Assembly (NCBI GenBank): GCA_050699035.1
Contig: JBOHDE010000195.1
Span: forward strand, 1 to 7,634
DNA from: WHTB01 sp050699035
GTDB taxonomy: Bacteria; Actinomycetota; Actinomycetes; Propionibacteriales; Nocardioidaceae
Direction: 5' to 3'
Length of the DNA stretch: 7,634 bases
Shown one piece after another: positions 1 to 7,340 of this stretch; positions within the stretch are counted from its first letter, which is position 1, and the number at the start of each line of letters is the position of its first letter. The position numbers and the translations under genes were made by a program. The notes below the pieces were generated by a model. The model did not search any database. It was given only the letters and a program-made list of their open reading frames with translations, and was not told where the DNA came from.

Positions 1-18
1 CGACACGCCGGCGTGTCG
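1..18. repeat. Perfect 18-bp palindrome downstream of the debranching enzyme gene
   Basis: Bases 1-18, CGACACGCCGGCGTGTCG, equal their own reverse complement. They lie 17 nt beyond the stop of the minus-strand glucosidase gene and could fold as a 7-bp stem with a CCGG loop. The position suits a transcript-end hairpin. Any T-run that would make it an intrinsic terminator lies outside the window, and the stem may extend past the left edge. A protein-binding site for a neighbouring gene is an alternative. Confidence 0.45.
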
Positions 19-35
19 CGACCAACTCGTCACAC

Positions 36-2108
36 TCAGCGGGAGGGGACGACGGTGACGGGGGCCGTGGTGGACAGCGTGACCTGGCCGTCGGCGTCCA
101 CCTCGACGGTCGCCGGCTCGCCCCCGATCCGCAGCCCGGCCAGGGACAGCGGGGCGAACGGCGGCACGCCGCGGCCGACCCGGACCACGCCGGAGGGCAC
201 GTCTGGCTCCAGGCCGAGCAGGGCGACGAGCGCGCCGACGACCCCGGCGGCCGACCAGGCCTGCGGCCGGCAGGCGGCGGGGTACGGGATCGGCGCCGCT
301 GCGTCGAGGCGCGCGTCGCCGCCGTACAGCTCCGGCAGCCGGTAGCCGAACGTCGGACCAGCCTCGACCAGACCGCCCAACAGCCGGGCCGCCGCCGCGC
401 CCTGGCCCTCGCGGGCGAGCCCCCTCGCCGCGATCGCGGTGTCGTGGGGCCAGACCGTCCCGCCGTGGTACGACAGCCGGGAGAACCGTGGCGACCTCCG
501 GGTCAGCGTGCGCAGGCCGAACCCGGAGTCGAGGTCGGGCGACGCCAGCCGACCGGTGACCAGGTCGACCTCGTCGGCGGCGAGGATGCCGGTCCCGAGC
601 AGGTGCGCCATATTGGAGGCGACGGAGTCGACCGCCCGGTCGTGCCGGTCGAGCGCGATCGCGGGGTACGCCCCGTCACCGTCGGCCACCCAGAACCGCG
701 AGCGGAAGCGGGCCCGTAGGTCCTCGGCCCAGCCCCGCCAGTGGTCGCCGCCCGGACGGCCGAACGCGTCGAGCAGGGCGGCACCGTTGAGCGCCGCCTC
801 GTGCGCGTACCCCTGGACTTCGCTCAGCGCGATCGGTGGGTCGGCCAGCCGGCCGTCGGCCCACTGGATCGAGTCCCCCGAGTCCTTCCAGCCCTGGTTG
901 GCCAGGCCGTGTCCCGACCGGTCGGCGTAGCGCAGGAAGCCGTCCTGGGCCTGCGTCTCGAGCCAGGCCAGGCACCGCTCCACGACCGGGAGCAGCGCGG
1001 CAACCTCGGCCGGCGGCGCACCCCAGCGCCACGCCTCGGCCAGCAGCGTGACCCAGAGCGGAGTCGCGTCGACCGTCCCGAAGTAGACCGGGGGCAGCCC
1101 CAGCGCCAGTTCGAACCCGCTTTCCCGTACCTCATGCAAGATCTTGCCCGGCTGCTCCTCGGTCTCGGGTACGTCGGCGGCGCCCTGCCGTCGACCGAGC
1201 GTCCGCAACGTACCCATCGCCAGCTCGGTGCCGAGCGGCAGCAGCATTCGGGCGGACCACAGGGAGTCACGGCCGAACAGGGTGAGGAACCACGGGCTCC
1301 CCGCCGCGAGGAAGAGGTCGCCGCCGGGATCGCAGCCGTCCCTCAGGAGCAGGCCGGACAGGTCAGCGAGGCTCTGCTCGACCAGCGCAGCGGCCCGGAA
1401 GTCGTTGCTGTGCAGGGAAACCGCCTCCCACGGCACGCGGTCCGGCTCAGTGAACGCATGCTCGACGGAGTCCTCGACCGTCGCGACGAGCGCCACCCGC
1501 AGCGCCTGACCGCCGGACAGCCGGGTGGTCCAGGACAAGGTGCCGGCCGACGCGTCGACGTCCGGTCGCGGGTCCGCGCGCAGTCGTACGGACAGACCGG
1601 CCGCCCGCCACACGAGGCCGTCGGCCAGCGCGTCGGGGACGACGACGGGGTGGCTCCGGCCGCTCTTCACCACGCCAATCGGTGCGAGGTCCGACGACGC
1701 CGTGAGGACGAGCTCGACGTCGACGTCGGACTGCGCCGTCGAGCTGACCGTGACTGTCTCCTCGAGGTGGCCGTGGACCAGCATCCGCTGGCGCTCGACG
1801 GTCACGGTCGGGTCGGCGATGTCGTCACCGAGGTGGCGGGCGACGGCCGTGAACGAGGCACCGGCGGAGCCGACGGGCCGCGACACGAGACCCTCCGGAG
1901 CCAGCCCGGACACCTCGACCGTGAGACCGGCGAGCAACCGCCGGTCGTGCCGCAGCCAGCCCTGGACCCCGCCCGGCCGGATCTGGCCGTCGTCGGCCGA
2001 CAGCGCCAGCGAGGGGGCCCGTACGCAGGAGACGAGGTCGTGCAGCAGCGGCTGCAACGCACGTCCGGCAGCAGTCGAGACGCTGCTCCCGACCGGGGCG
2101 TCCGTCAC
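36..2108 (-). CDS. Glycogen debranching-type amylo-alpha-1,6-glucosidase family protein
   Basis: Predicted 690-residue cytoplasmic glycoside hydrolase with no signal peptide or membrane segment. The N-terminal part (about residues 17-205; LQPLLHDL at 18, SADDGQIR at 37) matches the N-terminal domain of many bacterial debranching enzymes. The C-terminal part is an (alpha/alpha)6-barrel-type catalytic domain with family hallmarks in order: FGRDSLWSARM (278), FGTVDATPLW (343), NQGWKDSGDS (404), SEVQGY (429), YHGGTVWPHD (547) and ACRPQAWSA (612). The acidic residues of WKDSGDS are candidate catalytic acids by analogy with related clans; this is inference. The frame stays open upstream to 2330, but the GTG at 2108 is chosen because AAGGGG sits 6 nt before it and because upstream residues would cross the operator and enter the regulator gene. 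It is transcribed away from a LacI regulator and sugar importer, so it probably hydrolyses the imported alpha-glucoside or a glucan. True glycogen debranching is possible; the exact substrate is unknown. Confidence 0.9.
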   Translation of the reverse strand: MTDAPVGSSVSTAAGRALQPLLHDLVSCVRAPSLALSADDGQIRPGGVQGWLRHDRRLLAGLTVEVSGLAPEGLVSRPVGSAGASFTAVARHLGDDIADPTVTVERQRMLVHGHLEETVTVSSTAQSDVDVELVLTASSDLAPIGVVKSGRSHPVVVPDALADGLVWRAAGLSVRLRADPRPDVDASAGTLSWTTRLSGGQALRVALVATVEDSVEHAFTEPDRVPWEAVSLHSNDFRAAALVEQSLADLSGLLLRDGCDPGGDLFLAAGSPWFLTLFGRDSLWSARMLLPLGTELAMGTLRTLGRRQGAADVPETEEQPGKILHEVRESGFELALGLPPVYFGTVDATPLWVTLLAEAWRWGAPPAEVAALLPVVERCLAWLETQAQDGFLRYADRSGHGLANQGWKDSGDSIQWADGRLADPPIALSEVQGYAHEAALNGAALLDAFGRPGGDHWRGWAEDLRARFRSRFWVADGDGAYPAIALDRHDRAVDSVASNMAHLLGTGILAADEVDLVTGRLASPDLDSGFGLRTLTRRSPRFSRLSYHGGTVWPHDTAIAARGLAREGQGAAAARLLGGLVEAGPTFGYRLPELYGGDARLDAAAPIPYPAACRPQAWSAAGVVGALVALLGLEPDVPSGVVRVGRGVPPFAPLSLAGLRIGGEPATVEVDADGQVTLSTTAPVTVVPSR

Positions 2109-2114
2109 GTCGTA

Positions 2115-2120
2115 CCCCTT
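2115..2120 (-). promoter_or_regulatory. Ribosome binding site deciding the glucosidase start
   Basis: On the minus strand this reads AAGGGG, 6 nt before the GTG at 2108-2106. No comparably spaced purine tract precedes any upstream in-frame start, so this site supports the short form of the protein. Confidence 0.7.
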
Positions 2121-2148
2121 GACAACCGATGGCTCCGCGCGGGAGATT
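2119..2148 (+). promoter_or_regulatory. Possible sigma70-type promoter for the regulator/importer operon
   Basis: A perfect TTGACA -35 hexamer (2119-2124) is followed 18 nt later by GAGATT (2143-2148), a weak -10 with 3 of 6 consensus matches. Transcription would start near 2155, placing the palindromic operator 2164-2179 just downstream, a normal place for repressor blockade. The poor -10 keeps this tentative. The TTGACA also overlaps the glucosidase ribosome binding site on the other strand. Confidence 0.3.
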
Positions 2149-2163
2149 GCCAGCAGAGTAGCA

Positions 2164-2179
2164 ATTTGATCGATCAAAT
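2164..2179. promoter_or_regulatory. Putative LacI-family operator in the divergent intergenic region
   Basis: ATTTGATCGATCAAAT is a perfect 16-bp palindrome. After one mismatched pair, two further pairs extend it to 20 of 22 matching positions (2161-2182). It is strikingly AT-rich against the surrounding DNA and is centred on CG, the dinucleotide into which LacI-family hinge helices insert a leucine. It lies 55 nt upstream of the glucosidase GTG and 29 nt upstream of the regulator GTG, so a single bound dimer could control both directions. Binding by the adjacent regulator is inferred. Confidence 0.75.
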
Positions 2180-2197
2180 AGCACGCTCTTTGCGGGC

Positions 2198-2203
2198 GAG
2201 GAG
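2198..2203 (+). promoter_or_regulatory. Ribosome binding site deciding the regulator start
   Basis: GAGGAG is followed by a 5-nt spacer and GTG at 2209. The in-frame GTG at 2203 uses the last G of this same motif, so it cannot be served by it. This makes 2209 the better start. Confidence 0.7.
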
Positions 2204-2208
2204 TGAAC

Positions 2209-3282
2209 GTGCGGCAGCGTTCCGGCGAGCAGGCTGGCCCCACGATCGCCCAGGTCGCACGGGCCGCCGGCGTCTCCCGGCAGACCGTCTCGAACGCCCT
2301 CAACGCCCCGGATCGCCTGCGCGCCGACACCCTGCAGCGGGTGCTCGGCGTCGTCGACGAGCTGGGCTACCGGCCCAACCGGGCGGCCCGCAACCTGCGC
2401 CGCCGCGAGTCCCAGCTGGTCGGGCTGCGGATCAACCCGGCCGACCAGGACCGGGCCGGCTCGCTGCTCGACCGGTTCCTGCACGCGCTGGTCGAGCACT
2501 CGGTCGGCGCCGGCTACCACATCCTGCTGTTCACCCCGCGCGACCCCGACGACGAGCTGGCCGGCTTCGACGACCTGCTGCGGACGACAGCCGTGGACGC
2601 GTTCGTCCTCACCGACACCCACCGCGGGGACCCGCGGCTGCACTGGCTCGGCGACCGCGATGCGCCCTTCGTGGCCTTCGGCCGGCCGTGGGAGGACGGC
2701 CTGATGCATCCGTGGGTGGACGTCGACGGTGCGGTCGGCACCGGCCTGGCGGTCGACCACCTGGTCGCACTCGGCCATCGGCGGATCGGGCTGGTCGGCT
2801 GGCCGGAGGACTCCGACGTCGGCCAGGACCGGCGGCGCGGCTGGCTCGACGCGTGTGTACGGCACGGCATCGCCGACCCCGACCTGCGCGCGCACTGCAC
2901 CGACCGCACCGACGAGGCGATGCTGGCGGCCGGCCGGCTGCTGGACGGCTCCGACCCGCCGACCGCGCTGGTCTGCGTCAGCGACACGCTGGCGATGGGC
3001 GTACTCGGCGCACTCGCGGAGCGAGGTCTGCGAGCCGGCCGTGACGTGGCGGTCACCGGGTTCGACGACTCGCCGGCCGCCGCCGTCGTACCCCCGGGGC
3101 TCACCTCCGTGCGGCAGCCCCTCGAGGACGTCGCCGAGTCGATCGTGAAAAGGCTCGGGGCACTGCTGTCCGACGAGCCGCTGGCCGAGCGCGGCGAGCT
3201 GCTCACCCCCACGCTGGTCGTCCGCGGGACGACTGACCACCAACGAACGCTCGGGAAACACCTGGTCGAGGAGGACACATGA
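2209..3282 (+). CDS. LacI-family transcriptional regulator
   Basis: A 357-residue DNA-binding repressor of the LacI/GalR family, near the usual 330-350. The N-terminal helix-turn-helix (TIAQVARAAGVSRQTVSNAL, 12-31) is followed by the hinge-helix signature ARNL (60-63), whose Leu63 is the residue expected to wedge into the central CG of the operator. The remainder (about 68-345) is a periplasmic-binding-protein-like effector domain with typical late motifs: CVSDTLAMGVLGAL, then VTGFDDSP (282-289) and LTSVRQPLEDVAE. It probably senses a sugar linked to the adjacent importer. It is the first gene of the operon, directly downstream of a palindromic operator, so autoregulation is expected along with control of the divergent glucosidase. 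Its stop overlaps the next start (ATGA). The sequence does not show which sugar is the effector. Confidence 0.95.
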   Translation: MRQRSGEQAGPTIAQVARAAGVSRQTVSNALNAPDRLRADTLQRVLGVVDELGYRPNRAARNLRRRESQLVGLRINPADQDRAGSLLDRFLHALVEHSVGAGYHILLFTPRDPDDELAGFDDLLRTTAVDAFVLTDTHRGDPRLHWLGDRDAPFVAFGRPWEDGLMHPWVDVDGAVGTGLAVDHLVALGHRRIGLVGWPEDSDVGQDRRRGWLDACVRHGIADPDLRAHCTDRTDEAMLAAGRLLDGSDPPTALVCVSDTLAMGVLGALAERGLRAGRDVAVTGFDDSPAAAVVPPGLTSVRQPLEDVAESIVKRLGALLSDEPLAERGELLTPTLVVRGTTDHQRTLGKHLVEEDT

Positions 3283-4523
3283 GGACAACGGCCTTGCGGC
3301 TGGTCGCGGTGGCGAGTCTGGCCCTGGCGGCAACCGCCTGCGGTGGTGGGGGATTCGAGGAGAAGAAGGACTCGGGGGGCCCGACATCGGCGGAGGGCAA
3401 GGCCGAGCTCAGGGTGCTGATCGGGTCCAGCGGCGACGCGGAGACCAACGCCGTCAACGCCGCGGTCGACGCGTGGGAGGAGGAGTCGGGCAACACCGCC
3501 GTCGTGACCAACTCCGCCGACCTCACGACCGACCTGTCGAAGACGTTCGCGAGCAACGACCCGTACGACGTGATGTACATCGACGCCGGGCGCTTCGCGA
3601 CGTACGCCGACACCGGTGCGCTCTACCCGTACGGCGACGACTACGAGAACGTCGACGACGTCTACCAGACCCTGCGCGACACGTTCACCTACGACGGCGA
3701 TTTCTACTGCGCACCCAAGGATTTCTCGACCCTCGCGCTGGTCATCAACAACACGATGTGGGCCGAGGCCGGGCTGACCGAGGCCGACTACCCGAAGACC
3801 TGGGAGGACCTCGCGGCGGTCGCGGGCAAGCTCACCAAGGGTGACCGGCCCGGCCTCGTCACGGCCCCGTCGCGCGACCGGCTGGGCGCGTTCATGCTCG
3901 AGGCAGGTGGCTGGATCGTCAACGAGGACGCCACCGAGGCGACCGCCGACTCCGCCGAGAACGCCGAGGCGCTGGGGTACGTGCAGGAGCTGCTCAACTC
4001 CGGCTCGCTGGCGTTCTTCGCCGACGTCGACGCAGGCTGGGGCGGCGAGGCCTTCGGCAAGCAGTCGACAGCGATGACGATCGAGGGCAACTGGGTGAAG
4101 GGCGCGATGTCGGCGGACTTCCCCGACGTCGACTACACGGTCGTCGAGCTGCCCGAGGGGCCGGCCGGGCAGGGCACCATGCTGTTCTCGACCTGCTGGG
4201 GAGTTGCCGCGAAGAGCGACGCCCAGGAGCAGGCCATCGACCTGATCGAGTCGCTGACCTCGCCGGAGCAGCAGCTGGCCAACGCCGACGCGTTCGGCGT
4301 GATGCCGGCGCTGGAGTCGGTCCGTGAGGACTACGCCGCCAAGTACCCGGAGGACGCCGCGTTCATCGCCGGCGCGGAGTACGGCACCGGCCCGGTCTCG
4401 CTGCCCGACTTCGAGCCCGTACTCGCCGACTTCGACTCCGAGCTGGCGGGCCTGGCCAAGGGCGACCCGCAGGCGATCCTCGACGCCCTGCAGAAGAACG
4501 CGTCGGCCGCCCTGTCCGGGTGA
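3279..4523 (+). CDS. ABC sugar transporter substrate-binding lipoprotein
   Basis: A 414-residue extracellular solute-binding protein of family 1. The N-terminus is a lipoprotein signal: basic MRTTALR, a hydrophobic stretch, then a cleavage region ending in ATAC with the lipidated Cys at 21, followed by a Gly/Ser/Glu-rich linker. The mature fold includes features typical of carbohydrate binders: the NDPYDVMYIDAG segment, and AMTIEGNW (265-272), the usual pocket motif ending in a Trp that could stack on sugar. Only two other cysteines are present (144 and 306), so a disulfide is possible. The ATG overlaps the regulator stop as ATGA and has a strong GAGGAGG 4 nt upstream, so translation is both coupled and independently supported. 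It delivers substrate to the two permeases encoded next. The chemical class (oligosaccharide, probably alpha-glucoside) is inferred from the neighbouring hydrolase. Confidence 0.95.
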   Translation: MRTTALRLVAVASLALAATACGGGGFEEKKDSGGPTSAEGKAELRVLIGSSGDAETNAVNAAVDAWEEESGNTAVVTNSADLTTDLSKTFASNDPYDVMYIDAGRFATYADTGALYPYGDDYENVDDVYQTLRDTFTYDGDFYCAPKDFSTLALVINNTMWAEAGLTEADYPKTWEDLAAVAGKLTKGDRPGLVTAPSRDRLGAFMLEAGGWIVNEDATEATADSAENAEALGYVQELLNSGSLAFFADVDAGWGGEAFGKQSTAMTIEGNWVKGAMSADFPDVDYTVVELPEGPAGQGTMLFSTCWGVAAKSDAQEQAIDLIESLTSPEQQLANADAFGVMPALESVREDYAAKYPEDAAFIAGAEYGTGPVSLPDFEPVLADFDSELAGLAKGDPQAILDALQKNASAALSG

Positions 4524-4527
4524 CGGG

Positions 4528-5583
4528 GTGAGCCGGCGGTCCGGCATCCGCGGCAACGAGAAGGTCGCCGGATGGCTCTTCGTGGGCCCGATGATCGTGG
4601 TGCTGGGGCTCTTCCTGGTACTGCCGATCTTCATGGCGCTGTGGGTCAGCCTGCTCGACTGGGCCCCGGCACGGGGTGACCCGTTCAGTGGAGGCGGTGA
4701 GTACGTCGGCACCGACAACTACCGCAGCCTGGTCGCAGTCGACGCGCTGACCCGGACCGACTTCATGAAGAGCATGCGCAACACGTTCTACTACGTGCTG
4801 TTCGTGGTGCCGTTGCAGACCACCCTCGCCCTGTTCCTCGCGGTCGTGCTGAACCAGAAACGCCTGCGTGGCAAGGGATTCTTCCGCTCGGCGTTCTACT
4901 TCCCGTCGGTCACCAGCTCGGTCGCGATCAGCATGGTGTTCCTGTTCCTGTTCCTCAACAACGGCGGCATCAACAAGGTGCTGAGCTGGGTCGGGATCGA
5001 CGGACCGTCCTGGTTCTCCGACGCCAACGGGGTGTTCCACCTACTGCTCGGCCTGGTCGGTGTCGACCAGGCGCCGGGGGCGCTCGGCGCCAACGGCGTA
5101 CTCGGACTGTCGTTCTGGGAGTGGCTGTCCGGGCCGTCGGTCGCGCTCTGCGCGATCGTGCTGCTGGTGGTGTGGACGACGGCCGGGACGTTCATGCTGA
5201 TGTTCATCGCCGCGTTGCAGGACATCCCGGTCGAGGTCGACGAGGCGGCCTTGATCGACGGCGCGACGACCTGGCGGAAGTTCCGTTACGTGACGCTGCC
5301 GCAGCTCAAACCGGTGCTGTTCCTGGTGCTGACCCTCGGCCTGATCGGCACCTGGCAGGTCTTCGACCAGGTGTACGTGATGAGCGAGGGCAACCCGGAC
5401 AAGACGACGCTCACGCCGGCCTTCCTGAGCTACCGCGAGAGCTTCGTCAGCCAGAACTGGGGGAGCGGCGCCGCGATCGCGTTCGTACTGTTCGCAGTGA
5501 TCTTGCTGATGACGCTGATCCAGCGTTGGGTGATGCGGGACAAGGACGAGCCGCGACGGGGGCGGCGGGCGGTGACGGCATGA
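4528..5583 (+). CDS. ABC sugar transporter permease, MalF-type
   Basis: A 351-residue inner-membrane permease with about six membrane segments (near 14-40, 88-110, 121-146, 205-232, 262-285 and 315-338). The cytoplasmic EAA loop that docks the ATPase is visible: EAALIDGA at 239-246, continuing to LP at 257-258. The chosen GTG lies 4 nt after the binding-protein stop. Ribosome binding signal is weak there, so translational coupling is likely. The protein is longer than the usual roughly 290-310 residues because of a Gly-rich, partly hydrophobic external stretch at about 165-204 between membrane segments 3 and 4. It forms the translocation pore with the next protein. The pairing and order match MalF/MalG systems. 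The sugar is not known. Confidence 0.95.
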   Translation: MSRRSGIRGNEKVAGWLFVGPMIVVLGLFLVLPIFMALWVSLLDWAPARGDPFSGGGEYVGTDNYRSLVAVDALTRTDFMKSMRNTFYYVLFVVPLQTTLALFLAVVLNQKRLRGKGFFRSAFYFPSVTSSVAISMVFLFLFLNNGGINKVLSWVGIDGPSWFSDANGVFHLLLGLVGVDQAPGALGANGVLGLSFWEWLSGPSVALCAIVLLVVWTTAGTFMLMFIAALQDIPVEVDEAALIDGATTWRKFRYVTLPQLKPVLFLVLTLGLIGTWQVFDQVYVMSEGNPDKTTLTPAFLSYRESFVSQNWGSGAAIAFVLFAVILLMTLIQRWVMRDKDEPRRGRRAVTA

Positions 5584-6431
5584 CGCGGCAGTCGACGCTC
5601 AAGCGGACAGTCTTCTACCTGGTGCTGGTGCTGTTCGCGCTGGTCTACCTCGGGCCGTTCGCCATCCAGATCGCGACGTCGGTGAAGACCGACGGCGACG
5701 CGGCCGGGAACCCGCTCGGCCTCATCCCGGACCCCGCGACGTTCGACGCGTACCGCCGGATGTTCGGGCTCACCGACGACTCGCCGGTGCCGTTCATGCG
5801 GTGGTTCGGCAACTCCGCGTTCGTCGCCGTCACGGTGACGCTGGCGCGGGTCTTCTTCGACTCGCTGGCGGGGTACGCGCTGTCGCGGCTGCAGTTCTCC
5901 GGGCGGCGGTACGTGTTCCTCGCCGTGCTCGCGGTGATGAGCGTGCCGGGCGTCGTCCTGCTGATCCCGAAGTTCCTGGTGCTCAACTACTTCGGCATGT
6001 ACGACTCGTACTCGGCGATGGTGCTGCCGCTGATGATCGACGCCGCCGGGGTGTTCATCATGAAGCAGTTCTTCGACTCGGTGCCGGTGTCGATCGAGGA
6101 GGCGGCCCGGATCGACGGTGCATCGGTGTTCCGGACGTTCTGGTCGGTCGTGCTGCCGATGGCGAGACCGGCGCTGATCACGCTGACCATCCTGTCGTTC
6201 CAGGGCTCGTGGAACGAGTTCACGCACATGCTGGTCGCCACCGAGGACCCGGGGTACCAGACCCTGACGACCGGCATGGCGAGCCTGTTCACCGGAGGTC
6301 TCGGCAGCGGCACGCAGTACCCGCTCAAGCTTGCGGTCGCGCTGGTCGCGACGATTCCGGTCGCCATCGTGTTCTTTGCCTTCCAGCGCTACTTTGTCCG
6401 TGGCGCCAGCGAAGGCGGTGTGAAGGGGTAG
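5580..6431 (+). CDS. ABC sugar transporter permease, MalG-type
   Basis: A 283-residue membrane protein of normal length for this subunit, with about six hydrophobic segments (near 10-34, 76-100, 110-135, 143-165, 196-215 and 247-270). The EAA loop reads EEAARIDGASV, with the conserved Glu at 174, Gly at 180 and LP at 192-193. The family's SWNEF motif follows in the fifth segment region. The ATG overlaps the preceding permease stop as ATGA, indicating coupled synthesis of the two partners. No ATP-binding subunit follows, so the complex must borrow one. In actinomycetes a shared MsiK-type ATPase commonly energises such importers. Confidence 0.95.
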   Translation: MTRQSTLKRTVFYLVLVLFALVYLGPFAIQIATSVKTDGDAAGNPLGLIPDPATFDAYRRMFGLTDDSPVPFMRWFGNSAFVAVTVTLARVFFDSLAGYALSRLQFSGRRYVFLAVLAVMSVPGVVLLIPKFLVLNYFGMYDSYSAMVLPLMIDAAGVFIMKQFFDSVPVSIEEAARIDGASVFRTFWSVVLPMARPALITLTILSFQGSWNEFTHMLVATEDPGYQTLTTGMASLFTGGLGSGTQYPLKLAVALVATIPVAIVFFAFQRYFVRGASEGGVKG

Positions 6432-6448
6432 TCGAGAGGGCGGAGCCG

Positions 6449-7216
6449 ATGGCAGTTCCAGGCAGGCAGGTACCGACGGGCGCGCCGACCGACCTCGTCG
6501 AGAGCGAGCTGTTCGCGGTCGACGCGTACCTGCGGGAGTTCGACGCCGAGGTGCTGGAGGTCGACCGTGAGCAGTCGCGGGTGGCGCTGCGGCGTACGGC
6601 CTTCTTCCCCGGCGGCGGCGGTCAGCCGTACGACCTCGGCCGGCTGCGGTGGGACGGCGGCGCGGCCGACGTCACCCGGGTGAAGCGCGACAGGGGCCGG
6701 ATCTGGCACTGGCTCGAGGCGGCCGACCTGCCCTCCGCCGGCACCGAGGTCGAGGGGGTCCTCGACTGGGAGCGCCGGCACCTGACGATGCGCACGCACA
6801 CGGCCTTGCACATCCTGTGCGGCGTGATCTGGACGGAGTTCGGGGTCGCGGTCACCGGCGGCAACATGGAGCCCGGGAAGGGGCGGCTCGACTTCGCCCT
6901 GGACGCGATGTCGGCCGAGCTCGGCCAGCGGGTGGAGGGCCTGATCAACGAGGAGATCGCCGCGGCGCGCGACATCCTGGTGGCGTTCGTCGGACGCGAG
7001 GTGGCCGACGAGGACGCGGCGCTGATCCGGACCGCGGCCAACCTCATTCCGCGCGAGATCGACCCGCTCCGGGTGATCGACATCGTCGGGCTCGACAAGC
7101 AGGCCGACGGCGGCACCCATGTGCTCAGCACGTCCGAGGTCGGCCGGGTGGCGGTCACCGGCACCGAGTCCAAGGGCAAGGGCAACAAGCGGATCCGGCT
7201 CGAGGTCCGCGACTGA
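6449..7216 (+). CDS. alaX: Free-standing alanyl-tRNA editing protein (AlaX-type hydrolase)
   Basis: A 255-residue soluble, metal-dependent aminoacyl-tRNA deacylase related to the editing domain of alanyl-tRNA synthetase. Members remove wrongly attached Ser or Gly from tRNA-Ala. Signatures seen are FFPGGGGQPYDLG (52-64), the metal-binding HxxxH in RTHTALHIL (His117, His121), and QADGGTHV (218-225) with His224. In most relatives the latter motif is CGGTH; here Asp220 replaces the Cys ligand. The length fits a medium AlaX with an N-terminal beta-barrel-like part plus the editing core and no synthetase catalytic domain. The ATG at 6449 has GGAG 3 nt and GAGAGG 9 nt upstream. It starts 17 nt after the permease stop on the same strand, so it is probably co-transcribed with the sugar importer, though no functional link is evident. 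The family call is firm; substrate specificity is not. Confidence 0.9.
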   Translation: MAVPGRQVPTGAPTDLVESELFAVDAYLREFDAEVLEVDREQSRVALRRTAFFPGGGGQPYDLGRLRWDGGAADVTRVKRDRGRIWHWLEAADLPSAGTEVEGVLDWERRHLTMRTHTALHILCGVIWTEFGVAVTGGNMEPGKGRLDFALDAMSAELGQRVEGLINEEIAAARDILVAFVGREVADEDAALIRTAANLIPREIDPLRVIDIVGLDKQADGGTHVLSTSEVGRVAVTGTESKGKGNKRIRLEVRD

Positions 7217-7234
7217 CCGACCGCCGTTTTTTCT

Positions 7235-7285
7235 GGTACGGGGGCGCCCCGTTCCACTAGGTATGGAACGGGGCGCCCCCGTCCC
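7235..7285. repeat. Left long hairpin of the palindromic element
   Basis: Arms 7235-7256 and 7264-7285 pair over 22 positions with one mismatch (7237/7283) around a 7-nt loop CTAGGTA. Each arm contains the 10-bp palindrome GGGGCGCCCC (7241-7250 and 7270-7279), so alternative folds exist. A run of six T precedes it (7227-7232) and no T-run follows it on either strand, unlike a classical intrinsic terminator. It begins 18 nt past the AlaX stop and may still act as an actinobacterial hairpin terminator or protect an mRNA 3' end. Confidence 0.8.
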
Positions 7286-7340
7286 AATCAACTCGGCCCC
7301 GGCTGGGTTCAGCGACCCGGGCGCCGTCTTCCCGTCCTCA

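Noticed and set aside
2203..2208. GTG at 2203 as the regulator start
   Set aside because: It overlaps the GAGGAG motif that must serve as the ribosome binding site; the GTG at 2209 has a proper 5-nt spacer.
2109..2330. Upstream extension of the glucosidase frame to an ATG at 2330
   Set aside because: The extra 74 residues would cross the palindromic operator and lie opposite the regulator's helix-turn-helix coding region. They lack family similarity, while the GTG at 2108 has a well-spaced AAGGGG and starts just before the conserved N-terminal domain.
741..3387. Long open frames opposite the glucosidase and regulator genes on both strands
   Set aside because: They are rich in Arg, Pro, Gly and Ala, span the operator and parts of two well-supported genes, and show no family motifs. 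This is usual for third-position G/C shadows in high-G+C DNA.
2514..4718. Long minus-strand open frame opposite the importer genes
   Set aside because: It lies across three genes with clear domains and reads as low-complexity Arg/Val/Gly-rich shadow sequence with no recognisable motif or ribosome binding site.
7235..7285. Simple rho-independent terminator for the operon
   Set aside because: The stem is strong, but the T-run is on the wrong side, and the inverted second copy with a shared loop points to a repeat element. A termination role is not excluded.
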